DNA of 64,000 nucleotides, from assembly GCF_900115695.1 (NCBI RefSeq), contig NZ_FOXK01000003.1:434001-498000 (forward strand). The letters are read 5' to 3'. The DNA is from Ectopseudomonas toyotomiensis. Lineage in GTDB: Bacteria; Pseudomonadota; Gammaproteobacteria; Pseudomonadales; Pseudomonadaceae. A program made the translations under genes and the position numbers. Positions 8,756-17,122 of this stretch are shown here, piece by piece. Numbering within the stretch: position 1 is the stretch's first letter; every line of letters begins with the position of its first letter. The notes under the pieces are model-generated. The model saw only the letters and a program-made list of their open reading frames with translations. It was not told the origin of the DNA and made no database searches.

Positions 8756-10587
8756 CTGACCACGCGGTTGCGACCGCTTGCCTTGGCGCGATACAGGGCA
8801 CGGTCTGCCAGTTCCAGCCATTGCTCACCGCAGCCGGGGTCACTCGGTACGCCGGCGTGTAGGCCGATGCTCAGGCTCAGCGCTATAGACTGCTGTTGGT
8901 AGAGGCAGGGGTGCTGCGCGAGGTCTTCGCGCAATTGCTCGGCCAGGTCGAGTGCGCCGGTCAGGTCTGTGTTGTCGAGCAGGGCGGCGAACTCTTCGCC
9001 GCCGAAGCGTGCCAGCAGATCGCTGCTGCGCAGGCGTTGTTGAATGCGCTGGGCTGCATGACGCAGGCAGGCATCGCCCGCCAGGTGACCGTAGCGATCA
9101 TTGACCTGCTTGAAGTGATCCAGATCCAGCATCAATACCGCCAGCGATTGTCGGCTGCGCTCGGCGCGGACACAGGCGCGCGCCAGTTCTTCGCTGAGTG
9201 TCTGGCGATTGAATAGGCCGGTGAGTCCGTCACGGCGATTCAATTCCGCCAGGCGCATGTTGGCGTTGGACAGTTGCTGCAGGGTGTCCTGCAGGGTCGC
9301 GGTACGCTCCTGTACGCGCTGTTCCAGGCTTTCGCTGATCTGCGTCTGCAGTTCCAGGTGCTTGGTCTGCTCGGTGCGCAGGCGGCGCTCCTGATCGATC
9401 AGTTTGGCCTGGGCCAGGCGTTCGGCTTCCTGCACGTGGCGGATACGTGAGGCCAGGGCGATGGAGAACACCGTCATCTCGATCAGGCCGCCGATCTGCT
9501 GGGCATGCAGGGTCAGCAGTGAGTAGGGCAACAGACCAGTACCGGTGAGGATGCTGGCAAGGCTGGCAGCAATCAGCACGAACCAGCCCAGGGCGAACAG
9601 GCGTGCGGCTGCGTAACCGCCCCGCCAGCGCAGCAGGGTGATGACGAAGGCGGCTATGGCACAGGCGACCACCAGCACGAAGCTGCCGATCAGGGCCGGT
9701 GCGTAGGGGCCAAACAACGCCATCCCCAGCACCAGCCAGGCGCAGACCTTGAGTGTGTTGGCGACCCAGCGGTAAGGCTTCGCGGCCTTGTCCAGTTCCA
9801 GCACACCGTAGGTGAAGTGAATGCCGAACAATGTCGCCAGCGCCGAGCTTAGCGGGAAGCTCAGTTGATGCCAGGTCAGGGCGTTTGGCCATAGCCATTG
9901 CAGGGCGAAGCCGAGCTGGATGAACTGATAGAGGCCGAAGCTGGCGACGAACAGGCTGTACCAGAGATAGTTGCGGTCGCGCGTGATGCAGAAAATGCTC
10001 AGGTTGTAGATCAGCATCGCGATCAGGGCGCCGAAGAACAGGCCCTGTAGCAACAGGCTGCGCTGTTCCTGGTGGTCGAAGGCATCGCGTGTCATCAGGC
10101 TGGCGCTGAGGTTCGCCGAGCCATCGGTTTGCATACGCAGCCAGATGCGCTGCTGCTCGCCGGACTCCAGGTCGAGGGGGAGTACCAGTTGCCGGTGTTC
10201 GACCCAGCGCCAGTCAAAGGGGCGCTGGTCACCGGCGCGGTAGATGCGCTTGCCGTCCAGGCCGTAGGCGTCGAGTTGATCCAGCAAGGGATTGCCGATC
10301 AGTAGAACCCAGCCAAGCGAGCGATTATGCGGATTGTGTACATCCAGGCGCAGCCAATAGGTGCTGCCGCTGTAGCCGAAGCTGGCATCGCGCCGGGCGA
10401 CGGCCCGCCAGGCAGAGTCGGGTAGTGCGCGGACATCGACGAAATCGGCCTGGCCCTCCGGGTCCTCCCAGACATGCATATAGGGACCGGGCAGTGTCTG
10501 CGCCTGACCAATCGGCAGTGGCAGGCTTTCTGCCCAGCTCAACGCTGGCAGCAGCAGAAGCATCAATAGGCGCAGGATGGCAGTCAA
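8725..10587 (-). CDS. 7TMR-DISM membrane diguanylate cyclase (GGDEF)
   Basis: Makes cyclic di-GMP from two GTP at the inner membrane. The 620 residues comprise a signal peptide (1-19), a periplasmic 7TMR-DISMED2 sensory domain (about 30-160), seven membrane helices (about 180-375), a coiled coil (about 385-450) and a C-terminal GGDEF domain. The active-site motif is GGEEF at about 529-533, with an RxxD inhibitory site (RSSD) five residues before it, so a product-inhibited active cyclase is expected. The DISMED2 fold often binds carbohydrates or other small ligands. Its 3' end overlaps the convergent hydrolase gene by 31 bases. Confidence 0.94.
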   Translation of the reverse strand: MTAILRLLMLLLLPALSWAESLPLPIGQAQTLPGPYMHVWEDPEGQADFVDVRALPDSAWRAVARRDASFGYSGSTYWLRLDVHNPHNRSLGWVLLIGNPLLDQLDAYGLDGKRIYRAGDQRPFDWRWVEHRQLVLPLDLESGEQQRIWLRMQTDGSANLSASLMTRDAFDHQEQRSLLLQGLFFGALIAMLIYNLSIFCITRDRNYLWYSLFVASFGLYQFIQLGFALQWLWPNALTWHQLSFPLSSALATLFGIHFTYGVLELDKAAKPYRWVANTLKVCAWLVLGMALFGPYAPALIGSFVLVVACAIAAFVITLLRWRGGYAAARLFALGWFVLIAASLASILTGTGLLPYSLLTLHAQQIGGLIEMTVFSIALASRIRHVQEAERLAQAKLIDQERRLRTEQTKHLELQTQISESLEQRVQERTATLQDTLQQLSNANMRLAELNRRDGLTGLFNRQTLSEELARACVRAERSRQSLAVLMLDLDHFKQVNDRYGHLAGDACLRHAAQRIQQRLRSSDLLARFGGEEFAALLDNTDLTGALDLAEQLREDLAQHPCLYQQQSIALSLSIGLHAGVPSDPGCGEQWLELADRALYRAKASGRNRVVSYEANAFNDA

Positions 10588-10790
10588 TTGCTCGTTCTCT
10601 GGCTCTCGGGCGAGTGCGCCGCATTATGGCGCGCGGCGATGGCGCGATGAAAGCTCGGCACTGCATGGAAAGGCTGCGCGGCGTATCATGCGGCACCTGG
10701 CCGAACGGTCGTCGAGGATGCTGGCGGCCATGTTCTTGAATCGGATCGATCAGCTTGCCGCGCGCTGGCTGCACACCTGGAGGTACAGTC

Positions 10791-11240
10791 ATGAACTGGG
10801 AGCTACCAAGCCCCTTCGTCATCGATATCGAAGTGAGCGCAGAGGACATCGACGGCCTTGGCCATGCCAACAACGCGGTGTACGTCAGTTGGCTGGAGCG
10901 CTGCGCTTGGCGGCATTCGCAGTTCCTGGGGCTGGACCTGGTCGAGTATCGCCGTCTAGATCGGGCCATGGCGGTGGTGCGTCACGAGATCGACTATCTA
11001 GCCAGCGCCTACGAAGGGCAGCATCTGCAGATGGCGACCTGGATCGTCGAGTCCGACCAGCGTCTGAAGATGGATCGGCGCTTCCAGCTGGTGCGCCCGG
11101 AAGATGGCGCCACCTTGTTGCGCGCCAAGACCACCTTTGTCTGCATCGAACTGTCCAGCGGGCGCCCGAAGCGCATGCCGGCGGAATTCGTCGAAGGGTA
11201 TGGCAAGGCGCTGATGCAGCCCTATCCGCTGGAGCTGTAA
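10791..11240 (+). CDS. hot-dog fold acyl-CoA thioesterase (4HBT/YbgC-FadM type)
   Basis: Predicted cytoplasmic thioesterase of 149 residues. The signature EDIDGLGHANNAVYVSWLE near residue 20 corresponds to the 4-hydroxybenzoyl-CoA thioesterase motif (D-x-x-G-H-x-N-N-x-x-Y). The ATG at 10791 is preceded by GGAGG at a proper distance, whereas the open frame extending back to 10755 has no good ribosome site. Convergent with the next gene, with a six-base gap. The natural acyl substrate is not evident. Confidence 0.88.
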   Translation: MNWELPSPFVIDIEVSAEDIDGLGHANNAVYVSWLERCAWRHSQFLGLDLVEYRRLDRAMAVVRHEIDYLASAYEGQHLQMATWIVESDQRLKMDRRFQLVRPEDGATLLRAKTTFVCIELSSGRPKRMPAEFVEGYGKALMQPYPLEL

Positions 11241-11246
11241 GGCCGC

Positions 11247-11642
11247 TCAGTCGATCACCGGCGCGAGAAATACCTGCTCCGGCTCGACCACGACGGCGAA
11301 CTGGCGGGTTTCACCGGGGCGCAGGATGACGGACTGCGCCACATCCGGCCCACGGCCAGCGCAATAGCCATCTGGCGACATGGCCACGGCGACGCTCAGT
11401 TCGCCGTTGGGCAGGTCAAGACTGGTTTGCTCGCCGGGGCCGAGTTTTGCCACTACCTGCTGGTTGACGTAGAGCTCCACATCGCAGGCATTCGGCGCGT
11501 TGTTGTCGCGACTGAAAATGAGTCGGGCCGGTGCATCGGCCACTGGGGCGGTGGGGGCCGGCTCGGTCGCAGTGGGCGGGTTCTCGCTGGCTTGGGCAGC
11601 CATGCAGAACAGGCCGAGCACGACGGGTGCGATCAGGCGCAT
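11247..11642 (-). CDS. small exported protein of unknown function
   Basis: 131 residues with a clear signal peptide (MRLIAPVVLGLFCMAAQAS, cleavage after ASA/AQAS region). A proline/alanine/threonine-rich linker follows to about residue 40, then a compact domain of about 90 residues with two cysteines (NACDVELYVNQQV and GYCAGRG) that could form a disulphide. GGAGG precedes the ATG. The domain looks like an all-beta periplasmic module, but I do not recognise the family. It is monocistronic and convergent with the thioesterase gene. Confidence 0.75.
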   Translation of the reverse strand: MRLIAPVVLGLFCMAAQASENPPTATEPAPTAPVADAPARLIFSRDNNAPNACDVELYVNQQVVAKLGPGEQTSLDLPNGELSVAVAMSPDGYCAGRGPDVAQSVILRPGETRQFAVVVEPEQVFLAPVID

Positions 11643-11705
11643 GGTAAAGCCTCCGTTTGGCGTCAGCGGCAGTGTCGCCCATCTTGCGCGGCGCGTGCGA
11701 CCCCT

Positions 11706-11959
11706 TAACAGGCCATTGAAAAACTACCTGCATTGCCATTGCTGCGTTAAAAACAGCCTCGCGTGCGAGCCCAGGCTAGGCGCCCCCGCCCAAAATGCTC
11801 ATTTACAACACGTAAAGTCGGGCGCGACCCCGGTCGTTTTTCGCCTGTTTTTGCGGGGCCGCCACCGGTATTGCACTGGCTGCCTCGGCTCGGGCTTCCT
11901 GCTTCGCTCTACCTCCTGCATCCATGCAGTCGTCGCCTACGTTTCTCAACGGCCTGTTA
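11706..11959. mobile_element. MITE-like element with 19-bp terminal inverted repeats
   Basis: The left end TAACAGGCCATTGAAAAAC (11706-11724) and the complement of the right end at 11941-11959 (TAACAGGCCGTTGAGAAAC) match at 17 of 19 positions. The 254-base interior has no credible gene. The right 37-base segment (11897-11933) recurs at 1194-1230. A target-site duplication is not obvious. The element fills most of the 347-base gap before dusC and ends 30 bases from its start codon. It is non-autonomous, with no transposase in the window. Confidence 0.65.
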
Positions 11960-11989
11960 GACTGTGCGCCCCATTTTCCGGACAACCTC

Positions 11990-12937
11990 ATGCAAATCGC
12001 CCTGGCGCCCATGGAGGGGCTGGTCGACGAGATTCTGCGCGACGTACTGACCCGCATCGGTGGTATCGACTGGTGTGTCACCGAGTTCATTCGTGTCAGC
12101 GAGCGGCTGTTGCCCGCGGCCACCTATCACAAGCTGGCTCCCGAGTTGTTCAACGGCTCACGCACCCGGGCCGGTACGCCGATGCGCGTACAGTTTCTCG
12201 GCTCCGATCCGCTGTGCCTGGCGGATAACGCTGCCTTCGCCTGCACGCTCGGCGCCCCGGTGATCGATCTCAATTTCGGTTGCCCGGCCAAGACGGTGAA
12301 CAAGTCGCGCGGCGGCGCGGTGCTGCTCAAGGAGCCGGAGCTGCTGCACGCCATTGTCCGTGAAGTGCGGCGCACGGTGCCGGCCGAGATTCCGGTGACG
12401 GCGAAGATGCGCCTGGGCTTCGAGGGCAAGGAGGGGGCGTTGGATTGTGCGCGTGCACTGGCCGAGGGCGGGGCGAGCCAGATCGTCGTGCATGCGCGGA
12501 CCAAGGTCGAGGGTTACAAGCCGCCGGCGCACTGGGAGTGGGTGGCGCGGGTGCAGGAGGTGGTCGGCGTACCGGTGTTCGCCAACGGCGAGGTGTGGAC
12601 ACTGGACGATTGGCGTCGCTGCCGTGAGATCAGCGGCGTGGATGACATCATGTTGGGCCGTGGCCTGGTGTCCCGTCCGGGGTTGGCGCGGCAGATCGCG
12701 GCGGTCAGAGCAGGCGAAGAGCCCGAGGACATGAGCTGGGTCGAGCTGCAGCCGTTGTTGCTCGATTTCTGGCAGCAGGCGCGGCGCAAGCTGGCGCCGC
12801 GCTACGCGCCAGGGCGCCTGAAGCAGTGGCTGGCGATGCTCACGCGTACCTACCCGGAGGCGGTGGTGCTGTTCGCCGACGTGCGCCGCGAGCAGGATTG
12901 CGAGCGTATCGATCGCCTGCTTGCGCCATCTCCGTAG
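11990..12937 (+). CDS. dusC: tRNA-dihydrouridine(16) synthase
   Basis: FMN-dependent enzyme that reduces uridine in the tRNA D loop. It has 315 residues, matching DusC. Key motifs are the N-terminal [16 protein letters not shown], the catalytic cysteine in [19 protein letters not shown], the FMN/phosphate-site histidine in IVVHARTK, and the C-terminal [14 protein letters not shown] chose ATG 11990 because [10 protein letters not shown] is the family start; the open frame further upstream lies inside the MITE-like element. The TAG stop codon is the second to fourth base of a REP-like repeat that begins at 12934. Confidence 0.93.
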   Translation: MQIALAPMEGLVDEILRDVLTRIGGIDWCVTEFIRVSERLLPAATYHKLAPELFNGSRTRAGTPMRVQFLGSDPLCLADNAAFACTLGAPVIDLNFGCPAKTVNKSRGGAVLLKEPELLHAIVREVRRTVPAEIPVTAKMRLGFEGKEGALDCARALAEGGASQIVVHARTKVEGYKPPAHWEWVARVQEVVGVPVFANGEVWTLDDWRRCREISGVDDIMLGRGLVSRPGLARQIAAVRAGEEPEDMSWVELQPLLLDFWQQARRKLAPRYAPGRLKQWLAMLTRTYPEAVVLFADVRREQDCERIDRLLAPSP

Positions 12938-13005
12938 GAGCCCCGTCTCGGGGCGAAGCGCTTGCTTTGAAGGTATGTCGCTTCGCCGCGGGGCGCGGCT
13001 CCTAC
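12934..13005. repeat. REP-like inverted repeat, GTAGGAGCCCC family (copy 2)
   Basis: GTAGGAGCCCCGTCTCGGGG at the left mirrors CCGCGGGGCGCGGCTCCTAC at the right. It is related to the copy at 1291-1370. Its first bases supply the dusC stop codon. Confidence 0.85.
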
Positions 13006-13082
13006 ATGAGTGGTGCCGTCTACCTGGGGGCGTTGCGCAATGGACGTGCAATGCCGTGTTGTGTAAACGCGTTTTTCAGATG

Positions 13083-13110
13083 CTTGAAAATTCTCCACCT
13101 GACCTCAGAT
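13083..13110 (+). promoter_or_regulatory. candidate sigma32 (RpoH) heat-shock promoter for ibpA
   Basis: CTTGAA (13083-13088) matches the RpoH -35 element. After 14 bases CCTCAGAT (13103-13110) resembles the CCCCATnT -10 element. The placement before a small heat-shock gene supports the reading; the -10 match is imperfect. Confidence 0.65.
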
Positions 13111-13118
13111 AAGTGACT

Positions 13119-13179
13119 GCGGGATGCCGAAGTCGGGTTCCGCGATATGAACCTTGCTGAAGTTTTCAGGAGAATACTC
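13119..13179 (+). promoter_or_regulatory. ROSE-type RNA thermometer in the ibpA 5' leader
   Basis: Two hairpins precede the start codon. The first pairs GCGGGA (13119-13124) with TTCCGC (13138-13143). The second pairs CTTGCTGA (13153-13160) with TCAGGAG (13166-13172), which contains the Shine-Dalgarno sequence. One G bulges out, exactly as in the conserved UUGCU-against-SD hairpin of ROSE elements. At low temperature the ribosome site would be masked. Confidence 0.85.
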
Positions 13180-13629
13180 ATGAGCAACGTACTGTCCCTG
13201 GCCCCACTGTTTCGCCAGTCTGTCGGTTTCGACCGTTTCAATGATCTTTTCGAATCTGCCCTGCGTAGCAATGACGCTGGCAGTTCCTACCCGCCTTACA
13301 ACGTCGAGAAGCACGGCGAGGACCACTACCGCATCGTGGTCGCGGCTGCCGGTTTCGAGGAAGACGACCTGGAGTTGCAGGTCGAGCGTGACGTGCTGAC
13401 CGTGGTCGGCAACAAGCGTGATCGCAGCGCCGAAAGCATCAGCTACCTGCATCAGGGTATCGCCCAGCGCGCGTTCAAGCTGTCCTTCCGCCTGGCTGAC
13501 CATATCGAGGTCAAGGGTGCCAATCTGGTCAATGGTCTGCTGCATGTCGAGCTGGAGCGCATTGTGCCGGAAGAGGCCAAGGCCAAGCGCATTCCTATCG
13601 GTAGCCAGCGTCCTGCGCTGGAAAACTGA
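13180..13629 (+). CDS. ibpA: small heat-shock protein, Hsp20 family
   Basis: ATP-independent holdase chaperone that binds unfolding proteins in the cytoplasm. It has 149 residues. The N-terminal LAPLFRQSVGFDRFNDLFES is typical of IbpA, the alpha-crystallin domain spans about 35-130 (YNVEKHGEDHYRIVVAAAGF, GIAQRAFKLSFRL), and the C-terminal tail contains the I-x-I-type anchor in RIPIG. ATG 13180 lies behind AGGAGA; an upstream in-frame ATG at 13147 would run through the thermometer and is rejected. A heat-shock promoter and ROSE element precede the gene, and a strong terminator follows it. Confidence 0.95.
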   Translation: MSNVLSLAPLFRQSVGFDRFNDLFESALRSNDAGSSYPPYNVEKHGEDHYRIVVAAAGFEEDDLELQVERDVLTVVGNKRDRSAESISYLHQGIAQRAFKLSFRLADHIEVKGANLVNGLLHVELERIVPEEAKAKRIPIGSQRPALEN

Positions 13630-13646
13630 GCCGCTGATGCATGAAA

Positions 13647-13676
13647 GAAGGCGCCCCACGGGGCGCCTTCTTCGTT
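13647..13676 (+). terminator. Rho-independent terminator after ibpA
   Basis: GAAGGCGCCCC and GGGGCGCCTTC are perfect complements around a very short loop, followed by TTCGTTT. The U tract is interrupted, but the stem is very stable. Confidence 0.85.
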
Positions 13677-13700
13677 TCAAGCGACAGTCTGCCTCGGCAA

Positions 13701-13717
13701 GGTGCGCCGTGCGCACC
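13701..13717. repeat. half-copy of the GTGCGC palindrome repeat
   Basis: GGTGCGCCGTGCGCACC is a near-perfect palindrome identical to one arm of the elements at 20324, 54915 and 57489. It lies between convergent ibpA and the PAS-GGDEF-EAL gene. Confidence 0.6.
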
Positions 13718-13732
13718 GAGGGTGCTGACAGG

Positions 13733-16700
13733 TTACGCTCGCTGCCTTTCCAGTAGTTGACGAAAGGCCTCCTGCGGCAGCGGTTTGCTGAACAGATAAC
13801 CCTGGTAGAGATGGCAGTCCTGTGACTGCAGGAAGTCCAGTTGGTCCTGCTGCTCGACCCCCTCGGCGATCAGCGCCAGGCCCAGGCTGCGCGCCATGGC
13901 GACGATGGCGCGGATGATCTCGGCATCGTTGGGATCGTGGGTGGCGTCACGCACGAAGGACTGATCGATCTTCAGCATGTCCACCGGCAGGCGCTTGAGA
14001 TAGGTCAGCGAGCTGTAACCCGTGCCGAAGTCGTCCATGGCGAAGCTGACACCGTGCTTTTTCAGGCGCAGCATCTTGCCGACGGTGTCATCGATATTCT
14101 GAATGACGATGCCTTCGGTGATCTCCAGCTTGAGCATGGCGTTGGGCAGTTGGCTGTCGCGCAGGCTACTGGCGACTCGTTCAACGAAGTCGTGCTGGCG
14201 GAACTGCCGCGGGCTGATGTTGACGCACAGGCTGAAACGCTCGCTGTCGACCAGGCTGTCAGCCAGCAGTTGAGCGCAGAAATGGCAGGCCTCGGCCAAC
14301 ACCCAGCCACCGACCTCGACGATCAGCCCGCTCTCTTCCAGCACCTGAATGAACTGTGCGGGCGACTGTGGACCCAGCTGTGGATGCTGCCAGCGCAGCA
14401 GCGCCTCGGCACCGACCACCTTGCCATCACGGGCATCGACCTGGGGCTGGAAGTGCAGTTCGAACTCGCCACGTGCCAGGGCCAGGCGCAGATCGTTCTC
14501 CAGGCGCAGGCGTGCGCTGGCGGCGTCCTGCATGGTGGTGCGAAACAGCTGGATGGCGTTACGCCCGGAGTCCTTGGCGCGGTAGAGGGCGATATCGGCG
14601 CGTTTGAGCAGATCCGCCGGGGTGTTGCCGTGATCGGGAATCAGGGCGACGCCGATGCTCGGCGTCACCTGCAGGCGGTGACCGTCCAGCAGCATCGGTT
14701 CGGCCAGTAGCTGACGCAGCTTGTCGGCGACCTGGCGGACGTGGCGGGTGACCTCCGAACGTTTGCCCTCCAGACCGGAGAGCAGCACCACGAATTCGTC
14801 GCCGCCGAGGCGGGCCACGGTGTCCTCCAGACGCACGCTGGCTTCCAGGCGCGCAGTGACCAGGCGCAGCACGGAGTCGCCGACAGGATGGCCGAGTGAG
14901 TCGTTGATGTGCTTGAAGTGGTCCAGGTCGAGGAACAGCAGGGCGCCGCGCAGATCATGGCGCTTGAGCAGGGCGATCTGCTGGGTCAGGCGGTCCATCA
15001 GCAGGGCGCGGTTGGGCAGGTTGGTCAGCGCATCGTGGTAGGCCAGGTGCTGTACCTGCGCCTGCGCCTGCTTCAGTTCGCTGATGTCGCGCGCGGTGAG
15101 CAGCAGGCAGGGCACGCCATTGAGCTCTATGGGTTGCACGGAAACGTCGACCAGACGCACCTCGCCGTCACGATGCCGGCCGTGCATTTCCATGTGCAGC
15201 ACCTGGCCCTGCTGGGCCAGGTGCTCGATCATGCGCACGCGCTCTTCGGGGTAGGCCCAGATGTCCAGCTCGAAGGCCGTGCGACCGACTACTTCGTCCG
15301 GCAGATAGCCGGTGATGCGGGTGAAGCCTTCGTTGACCTCGATATAGCGCCCGCTGTCACGTTCGGTGATGGTGATGGCGTCCGGACTGGAGTGGAAGGC
15401 TTTGGCGAATTTCTCTTCCGAGGCTTGCAGGCGTTGCTCGCGCAGCAGCCGCTCGCTGATATCGACCAGCGTGCCGACCATGCGCTGCGGTTGGCCGGTA
15501 TCGTCGAGCTGCAGTTTGGCGGTGCTTTCGAGAAAGCGCAGGCCGCCATTTTCCAGCTGCACACGATAGGTGACCTGATAGTGGCTGCGTCGTTCTTCGA
15601 CCAGGCTCTGGTAGCTCTGGCGCAGGCTGTGTCGATCCTCCATCGGTACCTGACGGAAGAAGTCGAGGAAGGCGCCTTCGAACGGTAACGGCTCCAGGCC
15701 TTGCAACTGGGACGCCCGGGCGCTGGCAAACAGCCGACTACTGGGTATGTGCCAGTCCCAGGTGCCCAGATCGGCCGACTCCAGGGCCAGGCGCAGGCGC
15801 TGCCTGCTTTCGTTGAGTGCCTGCTCCTGCACGCGCTGCTCGGTGATGTTGCGCACGGTGAGGACCAGGCAGTTGGTGCCGTTGAGTTCGATTTCGCCAC
15901 CGAACAGCAAGTTGCTGGTGACGCTGCCGTCGCGGCTGAACAGCCGTACCTCGAGGTTGTTCAGGCATCCGGTCTGCGCGGCGTCGAGCATACGCTGGCG
16001 GTCGCTGGGGTCAGCCCAGATGCCCAGCTCCAGTGAGGTGCGGCCCACTGCTTCGGCGCTGCTCCAGCCAAATTGCTGCTCGAAACTCGGGTTGACCTCG
16101 ATGAAGCGGCCTGTTGCCCGGTCAGTGATGGCCACTGCGTCTGGCGTATGCATGAAGGCCTTGGCGAACTTTTCCTCACTGGCGCGCAGGGCGTTTTCTG
16201 CGCGCTTGCGTTCGCTGGTATCGAGGAAGGTGCAGAGCATCAGGCGCTCGCCCTGTAGCTCGATGTACTGGCTCGACAGTACGCCATCGAGAATATCGCC
16301 ACCACGGGTGCGCAGTTGTACTTCCTGAATCACTGGCTCGCGGCTCAGCGGCGCTTGCTGGCGCAACTGATCGCGCTGGCTGGCGTGAACCCAGAGATTC
16401 AGCTCATGGGTGGGGCGGCCAAGAATGTCGCTGGCGTTCCAGCCGAAGGCGTGGGTGAAGTGCTGGTTGACCTCGACGATCTCGCTGTTGTCGTAGCGCA
16501 CCAGCATCATGATGTCGGGGCTCAGGCGGAACAGGCTGGCGAAGCGTTCCTCGGAGGCGCGCAGGGCTTCGGCACGCTCCTGCTGGGCAGTGATGTCGCG
16601 GATCACGCCGAACATGCGCGGCCGACCATCGGCCTCGCGTTGCAGGCTGCCGGTGATCTCCAGCCAGTGCAGGCTGCCGTCCGGCCAGCGAATACGGTGG

Positions 16701-17020
16701 CGCAGGGCGTCGGCAATCTGTTCGCCCTTGAGGATGGCGTCGAATTTAGCCAGCACCTCGGCACGTTCCTCTTCGGGAATCAGCTCGATGTAATGCAGTT
16801 CTCGTGTGACCGGGCGATTGGGGTCGAGGCCGAACAGGGCCTGGGCGCCGCGCGACCAGTTCACCTGGCCACTGCGAATGTCCCAATACCAGGTGCCGAG
16901 ATGGGCGCCGTTCAGCGCGGCCAGCAAACGCGGCGCGTCTTGCCAGGTTTGCTCGAATTCGGCGGGATCCATCGCCGGTATATGTGGCAGGGGCGGGGTC
17001 TGGTCAGTCGATCTGGCCAT
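13733..17020 (-). CDS. multi-PAS GGDEF-EAL cyclic di-GMP enzyme
   Basis: Cytosolic c-di-GMP signalling protein of 1095 residues with no membrane segment. I count five tandem PAS/PAC modules (about 28-155, 155-280, 280-403, 405-527, 527-655). Three begin with a near-identical EEKFAKAF- or ERFASLF-type segment, which suggests internal duplication. The GGDEF domain follows (motif GGDEF, with an RxxD site RLED five residues before it), then an EAL domain (EALLRW, with the metal-site DDFGTGYSS and the late IAEGVE). Both domains keep their catalytic motifs, so it could be bifunctional or a phosphodiesterase with regulatory GGDEF. The signals sensed by the PAS modules are unknown. Confidence 0.94.
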   Translation of the reverse strand: MARSTDQTPPLPHIPAMDPAEFEQTWQDAPRLLAALNGAHLGTWYWDIRSGQVNWSRGAQALFGLDPNRPVTRELHYIELIPEEERAEVLAKFDAILKGEQIADALRHRIRWPDGSLHWLEITGSLQREADGRPRMFGVIRDITAQQERAEALRASEERFASLFRLSPDIMMLVRYDNSEIVEVNQHFTHAFGWNASDILGRPTHELNLWVHASQRDQLRQQAPLSREPVIQEVQLRTRGGDILDGVLSSQYIELQGERLMLCTFLDTSERKRAENALRASEEKFAKAFMHTPDAVAITDRATGRFIEVNPSFEQQFGWSSAEAVGRTSLELGIWADPSDRQRMLDAAQTGCLNNLEVRLFSRDGSVTSNLLFGGEIELNGTNCLVLTVRNITEQRVQEQALNESRQRLRLALESADLGTWDWHIPSSRLFASARASQLQGLEPLPFEGAFLDFFRQVPMEDRHSLRQSYQSLVEERRSHYQVTYRVQLENGGLRFLESTAKLQLDDTGQPQRMVGTLVDISERLLREQRLQASEEKFAKAFHSSPDAITITERDSGRYIEVNEGFTRITGYLPDEVVGRTAFELDIWAYPEERVRMIEHLAQQGQVLHMEMHGRHRDGEVRLVDVSVQPIELNGVPCLLLTARDISELKQAQAQVQHLAYHDALTNLPNRALLMDRLTQQIALLKRHDLRGALLFLDLDHFKHINDSLGHPVGDSVLRLVTARLEASVRLEDTVARLGGDEFVVLLSGLEGKRSEVTRHVRQVADKLRQLLAEPMLLDGHRLQVTPSIGVALIPDHGNTPADLLKRADIALYRAKDSGRNAIQLFRTTMQDAASARLRLENDLRLALARGEFELHFQPQVDARDGKVVGAEALLRWQHPQLGPQSPAQFIQVLEESGLIVEVGGWVLAEACHFCAQLLADSLVDSERFSLCVNISPRQFRQHDFVERVASSLRDSQLPNAMLKLEITEGIVIQNIDDTVGKMLRLKKHGVSFAMDDFGTGYSSLTYLKRLPVDMLKIDQSFVRDATHDPNDAEIIRAIVAMARSLGLALIAEGVEQQDQLDFLQSQDCHLYQGYLFSKPLPQEAFRQLLERQRA

Positions 17021-17122
17021 GGCCGTACCTTCCTCCGGAGTGCGCGATGCGCGGGGCGGGCGTTAGAGGCATGTAGATATGTTTTTGTCGTTATGTCGCC
17101 ACGTTAGTCTCAGTTCGGATGC

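Noticed and set aside
11706..11959. The MITE-like element as a small protein gene or as a structured RNA gene
   Set aside because: No ribosome site or sustained codon pattern inside it, and the terminal inverted repeats explain the conservation better.
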